A stretch of DNA of 64,000 nt from positions 186,001 to 250,000 of the forward strand of contig NZ_WJIC01000010.1 in assembly GCF_009649815.1 (NCBI RefSeq), in the 5' to 3' direction. Every line of letters begins with the position of its first letter. Position 1 is the stretch's first letter. This document shows, in pieces, positions 25,978 to 34,051 of this stretch. Origin of the DNA: Nocardia sp. SYP-A9097. Its GTDB lineage: Bacteria > Actinomycetota > Actinomycetes > Mycobacteriales > Mycobacteriaceae. The position numbers were made by a program, and so were the translations under genes. The notes beneath the pieces are model-generated. The model searched no databases. It was not told the DNA's origin and worked only from the letters and a program-made list of their open reading frames with translations.

Positions 25978-26615
25978 TCCTCGCGGAAGACCTGTTCCTG
26001 CTCCGAGATGCGCTGGTGCGCATGCTCACCGAGCACGGCTTCGCCGTCGTGGCCGCCGTCGACAACGGCCCATCGCTGCGTAAGGCGCTGGCCGAGGAAC
26101 AACCCGATGTGGCGGTCGTCGATGTGCGACTACCGCCGTCGTTCACCGATGAGGGGCTGCAGGCCGCGATCGAAGCGCGACGGCAGCGGCCGGGTTTCCC
26201 GGTGCTGGTGCTGTCGCAATATGTCGAACAGCTTTATGCCCGTGAACTTCTCGCCGACGGCATCGGTGCGGTCGGCTACCTGCTCAAGGATCGGGTCTCC
26301 AATACCGAGCAGTTCATCGACGCGGTCCGATCGGTGGCCCGCGGCGGCACCGCGATGGATCCCGAAGTCGTCGCCAAACTGCTGAGCCGAGGCGATGCGC
26401 GGGGCCGCACAACGGAATTGAGCCCGCGCGAACGTGAGGTACTGAGCCTGATCGCCGCGGGCCGCTCCAACGCCGCCATAGCCCGCCAACTCACCGTGTC
26501 CGCCAGCGCCGTCAACAAACACATCGCGAGCATCTTCGGCAAACTCCACCTCCCGGAGTCCGACGACGACAACCGCCGAGTCCTGGCGGTACTCGCCTAT
26601 CTCGAGTCGCTCTGA
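25956..26615 (+). CDS. NarL/LuxR-family response regulator
   Basis: A protein of 219 residues. The receiver has acidic residues in VVLAEDLFLL, the phosphorylation Asp in VAVVDVRLPP and the Lys in YLLKDRV. The C-terminal LuxR HTH reads LSPREREVLSLIAAGRSNAA, then IARQLTVSASAVNKHI. The GTG start lies inside the kinase gene, so the pair is coupled. With the Lnt-like gene it forms a three-gene operon; the target promoters are unknown. Confidence 0.93.
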   Translation: MRDEIRVVLAEDLFLLRDALVRMLTEHGFAVVAAVDNGPSLRKALAEEQPDVAVVDVRLPPSFTDEGLQAAIEARRQRPGFPVLVLSQYVEQLYARELLADGIGAVGYLLKDRVSNTEQFIDAVRSVARGGTAMDPEVVAKLLSRGDARGRTTELSPREREVLSLIAAGRSNAAIARQLTVSASAVNKHIASIFGKLHLPESDDDNRRVLAVLAYLESL

Positions 26616-26811
26616 CCACAGGTCGTGGATTCCCCGAGGTTCGAGGCGCGGTCACCGCGTTCGGCATGAACCCAGGTCCGTCCACCACCGCATCGAACAG
26701 CGCGGCTCGCTATCGGACAGCCCGCCCCAGGGCTCTTCCATAACTACATGGGTAGTTCCGCCCGGCGCAGGCGGTGGTGGGCGGAGAGTTGGACAGACTG
26801 GGCGGTAGAGT

Positions 26812-26926
26812 TTTGCGCTGTCATCGTTGGTGGGTGCGGGAATCCGGTGGGAATCCGGGACGGTCGCGCCACTGTGAGTGCTCGGTCTCGGCCGGGTGCG
26901 AGTCAGACCTCCTCCACCGCGTAGAA
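26812..26926 (+). ncRNA. Cobalamin riboswitch upstream of the btu-like operon
   Basis: The core shows the conserved order GGGAATCCGGTGGGAATCCG at 26838, then a GCGCCACTGTGAG B12 box ending at 26878 and AGTCAGACC at 26901-26909. The first base of btuC lies 56 bases after the last element, room for a start-site-masking switch. The ends given are approximate. It would lower expression of the importer when adenosylcobalamin is plentiful. The rest of the gap, 26616-26811, shows no gene. Confidence 0.9.
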
Positions 26927-26964
26927 CTCTGGAGAGGCCGCGAATTGCCTGTGGAGCTTTGTCG

Positions 26965-27996
26965 ATGAGCCGTGCTCGGACATCGGTCGTATTGCCCGTG
27001 CTCGGGGGGCTGCTGGTTATTGCCATGGTGGTGGCTACCGGATTCGGGGCGGAGATCGTGCCGGTGCCGGCGGTGATCGAGGTATTGCACCGGCGGATAG
27101 TCGGACTCGCGCCCAACGATCTCGGACCGGACACCATTGTGTGGCAGTTGCGGGTGCCTCGGACCGTGCTGGCGGCGATTGTCGGAGCGGGGCTGGCCGT
27201 GGCCGGGGCCGCCATGCAGACGCTGGTACGGAATCCGCTTGCCGACCCCTATCTGCTCGGAGTTTCGTCGGGAGCTGGAGTGGGGGCGGCGGCCGTCATC
27301 ACCTCCGGGCTCTTCGCGGGAGCGGGATTGTGGGCGCTGTCCGCCGGAGCGCTCGCGGGCGCGCTGACCGCCGCTGCCGCGGTATTTCTGATCGCCATTG
27401 CCCAAGGTGGGCTCACCCCTTTGCGTTTGGTGCTCACGGGCACCGTGCTCGGGTCGGCGTTCGCTGCCCTGAGCAGCTATATGATCTTCCGCAGCAGCGA
27501 TCCGGCGGCGGCGCAGTCGGTGCTGTTCTGGCTGCTCGGCAGTCTCTCCGGGGCGGATTGGACGCGAATTCCGTTGCCCGCCTGCGTAGTCGGGGCGAGC
27601 CTGTTGGCGCTGCTGATCGCCGCCAATTGGCTCGATGCGCTCAATCTCGGCGCGGATGCCGCCGCGTCGGTTGGAGTTCCGGTGCGGGAGCTGCGAATCG
27701 CGCTCTTCGTGCTGTTGGCGGTGCTGGTCGGCGTGCTGGTCGCGGTGTCGGGCGGGATCGGGTTCGTCGGCCTGGTGGTGCCACACGCGGCACGGCTGCT
27801 CGTCGGGCCTCGTCATCGCGCACTGCTGCCGGCGAGTGCGCTGTGCGGAGCGGTCTTCCTGGTTATCGCCGATGCCGCGACCCGAGTCCTGGTGCGGCCC
27901 ACCGAAATCCCGGTCGGGGTGCTTACCGGGCTGATCGGCGCACCGGCCTTCCTGATCCTGATGGGCCGCCGCCGCTACCGGTTCGGTGCGGCATGA
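26965..27996 (+). CDS. btuC: Corrinoid ABC importer, permease subunit (FecCD family)
   Basis: A membrane protein of 343 residues with about ten hydrophobic helices. FecCD/BtuC motifs are VWQLRVPRTVLAAIVGAGLA, VAGAAMQTLVRNPLADPYLL, GVSSGAGVGAAAVI and GGIGFVGLVVPHAARLLVG. The ATG at 26965 has GGAG about nine bases upstream and follows a cobalamin riboswitch. That regulation, rather than the protein, argues for B12 or cobinamide as substrate instead of iron-siderophores. Its stop overlaps the ATPase start (ATGA). Confidence 0.9.
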   Translation: MSRARTSVVLPVLGGLLVIAMVVATGFGAEIVPVPAVIEVLHRRIVGLAPNDLGPDTIVWQLRVPRTVLAAIVGAGLAVAGAAMQTLVRNPLADPYLLGVSSGAGVGAAAVITSGLFAGAGLWALSAGALAGALTAAAAVFLIAIAQGGLTPLRLVLTGTVLGSAFAALSSYMIFRSSDPAAAQSVLFWLLGSLSGADWTRIPLPACVVGASLLALLIAANWLDALNLGADAAASVGVPVRELRIALFVLLAVLVGVLVAVSGGIGFVGLVVPHAARLLVGPRHRALLPASALCGAVFLVIADAATRVLVRPTEIPVGVLTGLIGAPAFLILMGRRRYRFGAA

Positions 27997-28772
27997 CCGC
28001 CCTGGAAGCGATCGGTCTGGCTTGCGCCGCGGGACGCCGAACCGTGGTCGCGGGTGTGGATTTCGCTATCCGGTCCGGTGAGACGGTGGGGATTGTCGGT
28101 CCGAATGGGAGCGGGAAGACGACGCTGTTGCGGACGCTTGCCGGGCTGGCGCGGCCGGTGCGGGGGCAGGTTCTGGTCGATGGGGTTGAGTTGCACGGGG
28201 TTTCCGGGCGGGGCCGGGCTCGGCGGGTGGCGTTCGTGGCGCAGGATCAGGGTGCGCCGGAGGATCTTCTCGTCGGCGAGTTGGTGGCGTTGGGCCGGAC
28301 GCCGTTTCTGCCGCCCTGGGGTGGCGGTTCGGCCGATGAGCGCGAGATTATCGAAAACGCGCTGCGCAGTGTGGATTTGGCGGGATACGGCGGGCGGTTG
28401 GTGAGCCGGCTGTCCGGTGGGGAGCGACAGCGGGTGTTGCTGGCGCGGGCGCTGGTGCAGGAGACGCCGTTACTACTGCTGGATGAGCCGACCAATCATC
28501 TCGATGTCACGCATCAATTGGAGTTGCTGGAGCTGGCTCGGACGCTGGATCGGACCGTGGTGACCAGCCTGCACGAGCTGGCGCTGGCCGATCGGTATTG
28601 CGATCGGGTGCTGGTACTGCACGACGGGGCGGCGTTACCGCTCGAAACTCCGGAAATCGCTTTGGATTCCGAGATTCTCGACCGGGTGTTCGGGGTGCAC
28701 GCGCTGCGTGTGGCGCATCCGGATACCGGGGATTCGCATTTGCTGATCACCGCGCGAAAGGCACAGTCTTGA
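27993..28772 (+). CDS. btuD: Corrinoid ABC importer, ATPase subunit
   Basis: A protein of 259 residues with Walker A GPNGSGKTTLL, Q-loop FVAQDQGAPEDLLVGEL, signature LSGGERQRVLLARAL, Walker B LLLLDEPTNHLD and the switch His in VVTSLHELALADRYCD. It energises import by the neighbouring permease. It overlaps the permease stop by four bases (ATGA), and its own stop overlaps the TTG start of the binding protein (TTGA), so all three genes are translationally coupled. Confidence 0.93.
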   Translation: MTALEAIGLACAAGRRTVVAGVDFAIRSGETVGIVGPNGSGKTTLLRTLAGLARPVRGQVLVDGVELHGVSGRGRARRVAFVAQDQGAPEDLLVGELVALGRTPFLPPWGGGSADEREIIENALRSVDLAGYGGRLVSRLSGGERQRVLLARALVQETPLLLLDEPTNHLDVTHQLELLELARTLDRTVVTSLHELALADRYCDRVLVLHDGAALPLETPEIALDSEILDRVFGVHALRVAHPDTGDSHLLITARKAQS

Positions 28773-29788
28773 GACACCTCACCCGGATCTTCGCGGCCAC
28801 GGCACTGGTGGGTGCGCTGGCGGCCTGCAGCTCACCGCAGGCTGCCACCGGCAATCTGAGCATTCGCAATTGCGGTGTGAGCGCGCGGTTTCCGGCGCCC
28901 GCGCAGCGGATGTTCGTCAATGACGGGAACCTGATCTCCATGGTGCTCGCGCTGGGTGCGCAGCAGCAGGTGGTGGCGGTATCCAGCCTGAAGCGCGACG
29001 CCGAGACGCTGCGCAAGCATTACGGGGATGCGGTGGATGGGTTGAATTCCGTTGCGCCGGACTATCCCTCACGGGAGACCGTGCTGGCGCAGCGGCCCGA
29101 TGTGATGGTGGCGGGCTGGAATTACGGGTACTCCGAGGCCACGAATCTGACACCGGATTCGCTAAGAGCCGCCGGTGTCGCACCGTACGTGCTGACCGAG
29201 AGCTGCCGCCGGCCCGATGGGGAGCGCGGTATCACCGATGCGTGGACGGCGCTGCGCACCGATCTCACCGATCTGGGCGCGATTACGGGTAGGACCGAGA
29301 AGGCCACCGAGCTCAATGCCGATATCGATCGACGGGTGAACGCGCTGCGCGCCGCACCGCAGCCGGAGCGCAAACCCATCCTCTTCCTGTTCGACAGCGC
29401 CTCGGACACCATCTTCTCCAGCGGCAAATACGGTGCGCCGCAGGCGATTCTGGAGACGGCGGGCGCGCGCAATGCCATCGAGGATGTGGCCGACACCTGG
29501 ACCGCCGTCTCCTGGGAGCGGCTCGCCGCCGCCGACCCGGAGGCGATCGTCTTCGTCGATTACCCGCCGCAATCCTTCCAGCAGAAGGTGGAGCTGCTGC
29601 GCTCCAAGCCGGGTATCCAGAATCTGCGGGCGGTACGCGAATCGCGGTTCCTGAACCTGCCGTATGCGCTGTGGACCAGCGGGCCGTTGAATATCGATGC
29701 CGCGGAACAGGTTCGGGCGCAACTGGAGAGGTGGGGTCTGGTGCCCGCCTCCGGGATTCGGCCGGGCTCGGATGATTCGGTGCGGTAG
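28769..29788 (+). CDS. btuF: Corrinoid ABC importer, substrate-binding lipoprotein
   Basis: A protein of 339 residues with a type II signal peptide whose lipobox is LAAC near residue 19. The body is a periplasmic-binding-protein-2 fold of the BtuF/FepB type: NDGNLISMVLALGAQQQVVA, then AQRPDVMVAGWNYGYSEATN and the late WERLAAADPEAIVFVDYPPQ. The start is a TTG at 28769 that overlaps the ATPase stop by four bases and puts the signal peptide at the very N-terminus. The ligand is inferred from the riboswitch upstream. Confidence 0.88.
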   Translation: MRHLTRIFAATALVGALAACSSPQAATGNLSIRNCGVSARFPAPAQRMFVNDGNLISMVLALGAQQQVVAVSSLKRDAETLRKHYGDAVDGLNSVAPDYPSRETVLAQRPDVMVAGWNYGYSEATNLTPDSLRAAGVAPYVLTESCRRPDGERGITDAWTALRTDLTDLGAITGRTEKATELNADIDRRVNALRAAPQPERKPILFLFDSASDTIFSSGKYGAPQAILETAGARNAIEDVADTWTAVSWERLAAADPEAIVFVDYPPQSFQQKVELLRSKPGIQNLRAVRESRFLNLPYALWTSGPLNIDAAEQVRAQLERWGLVPASGIRPGSDDSVR

Positions 29789-29796
29789 CCGAAATG

Positions 29797-29833
29797 GGTG
29801 GATCCCGGCCAAAAGCATGCCGGGATGACGGGG
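29797..29833 (+). repeat. Dispersed hairpin repeat, GTGGATCCCGGC family, copy 2
   Basis: GTGGATCCCGGC, a CAAAAGCAT-type loop and GCCGGGATGACGGG. The ATCCCGGC (29802-29809) and GCCGGGAT (29819-29826) arms are perfect. It sits between the convergent stops of btuF and the next gene, where it can act as a terminator for both. Confidence 0.75.
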
Positions 29834-29838
29834 TGGGG

Positions 29839-30993
29839 TCAGCGACCGGGGGATGCGGCTGCGATGGGGGAATCTCGCTGGGACAGGCGGATGAACGGGA
29901 CTATCTGCTGTTCGATGACCGTGTTGTACTCCTCCGGGCGCTGAATCGGGTTGGCGTGGGCAGTGGTTCGGGTGGTGACGACCAGGAGATTGCCGTTGAG
30001 GCCGCCGGATTGTTCGACAAGTACCCGGTGCGAGTAGTCGACGTCGACGATCGGGTCCCGGTAAGCGTCGTGCGGGCGGATGAAGACAATCGCGGGGCGG
30101 GGTTTGCCGTTCACGGGTTTTGCCAGGGCTTGGAGGTCGTCGATCGCGCCGCCGGCGACTATCGCCTTGAATTGGGCTTCGATGAGACCGTTGCTGGCGG
30201 TGTCGGTGCTCAGGATCTTGTCGTGCCATACGTTGTTCGCGGCCTCGCGCAGGCGGTCGGCGCGGAACCCGTAGCGGCCGCCGCCCATGAAACTCTCATG
30301 GCGCGCGTACATTTCGACGGTGAAGCGCAGCAGGCGGCTTTCGCGCGCACCGGGAATCCAACCGGTCCAGCGCATCATCTCCTCGCCTTGGTCGCGGGCT
30401 TCGCGGCGGACGGCATGCAGGTCCACCGGCGTGCAATCCAGAATGACGGCCAGGACGCGGCGATCACTGCCGGTGTGCAGGTGTTTGGCGATCTCGAGGG
30501 CGATGACCCCGCCCATACTGTGCCCGGTGAGGATCACATTCGGCGCCTTGGCCGCCTCGGTGACTTTCACGATGAGGTCCGCGATGACCTTGGTGTCGAT
30601 ACCGGCATTGTCGTAGCGCACCGCCCACACCGAACCGAGGCGGCTCAGCGCGGGCAGGGCGCGCGCGGTATCACCGGCATCGAGGACGCCCAGTCCGACC
30701 AGATCGAAGACGGCGGTATCGGCGGCCTGCGGGCCGGCTGGTCCGGCGATCGAGGTGACCGCCGGTTCGGTGCGCGCCAGCCGGGTGCGCTCCGGCATGA
30801 CATCCCACGCCAGGTATTGCGCGAAGACACCGATCAGAAGCAGCGGAATCAGGCTGCCGCGCAACAGGATCAGCCGGGTACGCCGCCAATCGGCCCGGTC
30901 GTGGCCGAGGCGGGTTTCGCGCAGGCGGGACTCCCGCCGCCGATCGTCGTATTCGGTGGCAGTGGACGGACGTGGATAGCCCGGCAGCGCCAT
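29839..30993 (-). CDS. Membrane-anchored alpha/beta hydrolase
   Basis: A protein of 384 residues. After about 45 charged cytoplasmic residues comes one transmembrane helix (GSLIPLLLIGVFAQYLAW), then an extracytoplasmic alpha/beta-hydrolase domain with the elbow ILTGHSMGGVIALEIAKHL and a possible acid/His pair in IFIRPHDAYRDP-like and TTAHANP segments near the C-terminus. The ATG at 30993 is the second in-frame start and gives the likely cytoplasmic N-terminus. The substrate is unknown. It is convergent with btuF and separated from it by a repeat. Confidence 0.7.
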   Translation of the reverse strand: MALPGYPRPSTATEYDDRRRESRLRETRLGHDRADWRRTRLILLRGSLIPLLLIGVFAQYLAWDVMPERTRLARTEPAVTSIAGPAGPQAADTAVFDLVGLGVLDAGDTARALPALSRLGSVWAVRYDNAGIDTKVIADLIVKVTEAAKAPNVILTGHSMGGVIALEIAKHLHTGSDRRVLAVILDCTPVDLHAVRREARDQGEEMMRWTGWIPGARESRLLRFTVEMYARHESFMGGGRYGFRADRLREAANNVWHDKILSTDTASNGLIEAQFKAIVAGGAIDDLQALAKPVNGKPRPAIVFIRPHDAYRDPIVDVDYSHRVLVEQSGGLNGNLLVVTTRTTAHANPIQRPEEYNTVIEQQIVPFIRLSQRDSPIAAASPGR

Positions 30994-31055
30994 ACCAATC
31001 CACCATAGGCACCGACCCGGCAATCTCGCATCCGCGCAGTACTTCCTTCCGCCGA

Positions 31056-31535
31056 TCAGCCGGGCGGGGCAGCGGATTCGGCCTTTTCGGCCAGATCGGC
31101 GAGCCTGGCGAGGGACATGCGGAAGCCGAGTTCATTGTCTTCCGGGGACAGCCCGGGCGGCAGATTGTCGTGCTGGGCGATCACGCGAGTACCGCCGTGC
31201 TCGCTGCTCAGCGAATACGTAATGGTCATTTCGCCACGTAGCTCCGGGTTCTCGGTCTCGAATTCGACGCTCTGCACCACCTCCGTATCCGGGACGATGC
31301 GCACGAAATGGCCGTGGAAGGTGTCGGTGTGCGCGGAGGTCTTGCCCGCCGCGGTGGGAATGTCATAGCTGAGGGAGATTCGGAAGCGTCCCCCGATGCG
31401 CGGGTCGAATTCGTGGATACGGCTGGTCATCCCGTCGGGGACCATCCACGTTCGGACCGACCGCGCATCGAGGAGTGCCCGGAAGACATTCGGGCGGGGA
31501 GCACTCACGAACCACTCGACGCGGGTGGAGTTCAT
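31056..31535 (-). CDS. SRPBCC (AHSA1-like) domain protein
   Basis: A protein of 159 residues with the START/Bet v1-like pattern: EWFVSAPRPNVFRALLDARS at the N-terminus, MTSRIHEFDPRIGGRFRISL in the middle, and TITYSLSSEHGGTRVIAQHD followed by a C-terminal helix (RMSLARLADLAEKAES). Such proteins bind small hydrophobic ligands or act on stress chaperones. The ATG at 31535 fits the domain start. The 225 bases after it (31536-31760) contain nothing I can support. Confidence 0.82.
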   Translation of the reverse strand: MNSTRVEWFVSAPRPNVFRALLDARSVRTWMVPDGMTSRIHEFDPRIGGRFRISLSYDIPTAAGKTSAHTDTFHGHFVRIVPDTEVVQSVEFETENPELRGEMTITYSLSSEHGGTRVIAQHDNLPPGLSPEDNELGFRMSLARLADLAEKAESAAPPG

Positions 31536-31760
31536 GGCCGCGACCATACGCCTGCCGGGTGACACCGCGCGGCCGGTTCGAGTGGACAGCGCGCAGGTCA
31601 GAGCGGCGGCGGGGCGGGCAGGGTGAACAGCTCCGGATCCGCCCGCAGCACAGTCGGTTCGGCCCGTGCAAGGCCGGATCCCGTGCGGCAGTGGTTGTTT
31701 CCGGTGTCATGAACCGACACTCGCAGGGGAAGCGTCAGGAAATCGTGAGCTTCGCTCTGT

Positions 31761-31797
31761 GTGGATCCCGGCGGAAAGCATGCCGGGATGACGGGGG
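31761..31797 (+). repeat. Dispersed hairpin repeat, GTGGATCCCGGC family, copy 3
   Basis: GTGGATCCCGGC, a loop containing GAAAGCAT, then GCCGGGATGACGGG. It differs from copy 2 by two loop bases. It ends one base before the bioD stop codon on the minus strand, so it probably terminates the bioFD transcript. Confidence 0.75.
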
Positions 31798-31798
31798 C

Positions 31799-32488
31799 CT
31801 AGTGGGCGGGGTGGAGGTGGTGGGTGGTCCAGGTGGGGTCGAACCAGGTGGGGGCGGTGGCGGTGAAGCGAGCGGGATCCCAGGACCCCGCGCCTGCGGG
31901 GAGGGCGCCGATGAGGTCTACGCCGGTTACGGCGGGGAGGTCGGTGCGGTTGCATTCGGCGGCCAGGTCGGGAGATTCCGGCCAGGAGCCGATTACCAGG
32001 CCGGCGCAGTGAATGCCGGCGGATTGCAGTGCGCGCGTTGTCAGTTCGCTGTGATTGAGGGTGCCCAAGCCCGCGGCGGCCACCAGCAGGACCGGGGCGT
32101 CGAGTTTTTGGGCCAGGTCCAGCAGGGTGAATTCGCCCATGCGGACCAGGAGGCCGCCTGCGCCCTCCACCAGGGTGAGGTCGGCGTCGGCGCAGGATTC
32201 TATGCCCGCCACGGTTTCGGCGAGGGTGAGCAGGGGCCGGCCGCAGCGGCGGGCGGCCGTGTCCGGGGCGAGGGGCTCCGGGTAGCGGGCCAGCTCCACC
32301 GTGCGGGTGACGCCGGACAGGCGGGTGATCTCGGCGAGGTCGCCGGGTTCGCCTGGGGCTACACCTGTTTGGGCCGGTTTACAGACCGCGACGGTGGCAC
32401 CCGCCGCGCGGGCGGTGGCGGCGAGCGCCGCGGTGACGATCGTTTTGCCGACATCGGTGGAGGTGCCGGTGATGAAAAGCAGGCTCAT
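31799..32488 (-). CDS. bioD: Dethiobiotin synthetase
   Basis: A protein of 229 residues that closes the ureido ring of dethiobiotin using ATP and CO2. The P-loop is FITGTSTDVGKTIVTAALAA near the N-terminus; other family marks are AVCKPAQTGVAPGEPGD and the TLVEGAGGLLVRMGE segment. The start overlaps the bioF stop (ATGA), so it is coupled to bioF. A dispersed hairpin repeat follows the stop at once. Confidence 0.95.
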   Translation of the reverse strand: MSLLFITGTSTDVGKTIVTAALAATARAAGATVAVCKPAQTGVAPGEPGDLAEITRLSGVTRTVELARYPEPLAPDTAARRCGRPLLTLAETVAGIESCADADLTLVEGAGGLLVRMGEFTLLDLAQKLDAPVLLVAAAGLGTLNHSELTTRALQSAGIHCAGLVIGSWPESPDLAAECNRTDLPAVTGVDLIGALPAGAGSWDPARFTATAPTWFDPTWTTHHLHPAH

Positions 32489-33660
32489 GACACCACCGCC
32501 GCGCGGTGACGGCCCCCTGCCGTTCCCGTGCGGGCCTCGGCCAGCACTTCGGCGAGAATCGTTGCGATGGTGGCGATGTCGTGCTCGGTGAGGTTGGCGC
32601 GGGCGGTCAGGCGCAGGCGGGAGGTGCCTTCTGGCACCGAGGGTGGGCGGAAGCAGCCGACACTGAGGCCGCGGGCCAGACAGGCTTGGGCGGCGTCGTA
32701 GGCGACTTGGGCCTCGCCGAGGACGACGGAGACGACGGCCGAATCCGGTTCGGGGACACCGGCAATGCGTGCCAGGTCGGCTGCTCGAGCCAGCACACGG
32801 GCGGCCATGCCGGTATCGCGGCGCAGGACGCGCAGGGCCGCGCGGGCCGCCCCGACGGCCGCGGGGGCCAGGCCGGTATCGAAGATGAAGGTGCGGGCGG
32901 AGTCGATGAGGTGGGCGCGCACGCGGGCGCCGGCCAGCACCACACCGCCCTGTGCCGCAAGGGCTTTGGAGAGCGTCGCGGTGATCACCAGATCGGGTTC
33001 ACCGGCGAGGCCGACCTCGTGGACCAGACCGCGGCCGCCTGCGCCGCGCACGCCCAGGCCGTGTGCCTCGTCGACGATCAGTACCGCGCCATTGGCCCGA
33101 GTCACCCGGTGCAGTTCGGCCAGGGGTGCGAGGTCACCGTCGGCGCTGAAGACCGAGTCGGTGAGCACCAGCGCCCGTTCCTCGGTGCGTTCAGCCAGCA
33201 ATCGGTCCACCGCGGCCGGATCCCGGTGTGCGGCAACCTCTACGCGAGCCCGCGACAACCGGCAGGCATCCACCAGGGAGGCGTGTGAACCCGCGTCCGA
33301 GACCACCAGCGTCCCGCGCGCGGCCAGTGCGGTGACCACACCGAGGTTTGCCGCATAGCCGGAGGCGAAGACCAAACCGGCCTCCGCGCCGACGAATTCG
33401 GCGAGTTCGGCCTCGAGCATCTCGTGTTCGGCGGTGGTGCCGGTGACCAGGCGCGACCCGGTGGAGCCCGCGCCCCACTTGCACACCGAGTCGACCGCGC
33501 CGTCGATCACCTCCGGATGCCGGACCAGCCCGAGGTAGTCATTGGAGGCCAGATCGATGGTCCCGCTCTCCGGCGCGCGGGGGCGCAGTTCTCGGCGCAG
33601 CCCGGCGTCCACGCGCTCGGCGGCGCGCTCGTCCAACCAACTCAGGGGATCGGCACTCAC
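32485..33660 (-). CDS. bioF: 8-amino-7-oxononanoate synthase
   Basis: A PLP enzyme of 391 residues that condenses pimeloyl-ACP or -CoA with L-alanine. It shows SNDYLGLVRHPEVIDGAVDS, GSTGSRLVTGTTAEHEMLE, the IVDEAHGLGVRGAGGRGLV motif and the PLP lysine in ITATLSKALAAQGGVV. The GTG at 33660 is the start. A BioQ box lies 17-29 bases before it, with a TATGCT hexamer between. In M. tuberculosis bioF follows bioA directly; here a small opposite-strand gene intervenes, so bioF has its own operator. Confidence 0.95.
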   Translation of the reverse strand: MSADPLSWLDERAAERVDAGLRRELRPRAPESGTIDLASNDYLGLVRHPEVIDGAVDSVCKWGAGSTGSRLVTGTTAEHEMLEAELAEFVGAEAGLVFASGYAANLGVVTALAARGTLVVSDAGSHASLVDACRLSRARVEVAAHRDPAAVDRLLAERTEERALVLTDSVFSADGDLAPLAELHRVTRANGAVLIVDEAHGLGVRGAGGRGLVHEVGLAGEPDLVITATLSKALAAQGGVVLAGARVRAHLIDSARTFIFDTGLAPAAVGAARAALRVLRRDTGMAARVLARAADLARIAGVPEPDSAVVSVVLGEAQVAYDAAQACLARGLSVGCFRPPSVPEGTSRLRLTARANLTEHDIATIATILAEVLAEARTGTAGGRHRAAVVS

Positions 33661-33676
33661 AGCTCCGCAGCATACT

Positions 33677-33689
33677 TGAACACCGTTCA
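33677..33689. promoter_or_regulatory. BioQ box upstream of bioF
   Basis: TGAACACCGTTCA has the same arms as the bioB box and an identical sequence to the bioA box. It lies 16 bases before the bioF start and 46 bases before the divergent small gene at 33736, so BioQ could affect both directions. The motif family is established for BioQ; occupancy here is inferred. Confidence 0.88.
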
Positions 33690-33735
33690 GGAGGCATCCG
33701 GCGGGCTATGCTGGAAGCCTTAAGGAGGCTGCGCG

Positions 33736-34047
33736 ATGCCACGATGGGCAATAGTGGTCGAGCAGACGACCGGCTTCGGAGACAGCAAAACCTGGTCCCC
33801 GAAGGTCCTCACCGAGGTGGTCGGCACCCGCGAACAAGCCCTTGCGAAGGTGCCCGATCTCGTCCAGAAATTCATTCCCGATCATCCGAAGATGGTCAGC
33901 CGCCGCACCATCCTGCGCGACGGCGACACCTTCATGCTGATCGCACGCGGCTGGTCCGACGACTACCACTGCGTCTTCCGCGTCTGGGAAGTGCTGTCGG
34001 ACAGCGAGAATCCCGATCGAGCCCGGGAGAAACGCGCGAGCCGCTGA
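33736..34047 (+). CDS. Conserved hypothetical protein between bioF and bioA (103 residues)
   Basis: A soluble protein of 103 residues (PRWAIVVEQTTGFGDSKTWS; DTFMLIARGWSDDYHCVFRV; basic tail REKRASR). AAGGAGG lies six bases before the ATG, a strong ribosome-binding site. It is divergent from bioF across a BioQ box and converges on bioA with a four-base gap. I do not recognise the family. Its position, splitting the usual bioA-bioF order, suggests either a biotin-linked role or simple insertion. Confidence 0.75.
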   Translation: MPRWAIVVEQTTGFGDSKTWSPKVLTEVVGTREQALAKVPDLVQKFIPDHPKMVSRRTILRDGDTFMLIARGWSDDYHCVFRVWEVLSDSENPDRAREKRASR

Positions 34048-34051
34048 GCGC

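Noticed and set aside
31598..31720. A 40-codon minus-strand frame ending in DPELFTLPAPPL
   Set aside because: There is no ribosome-binding site and no recognisable fold; it may be a gene remnant but cannot be supported.
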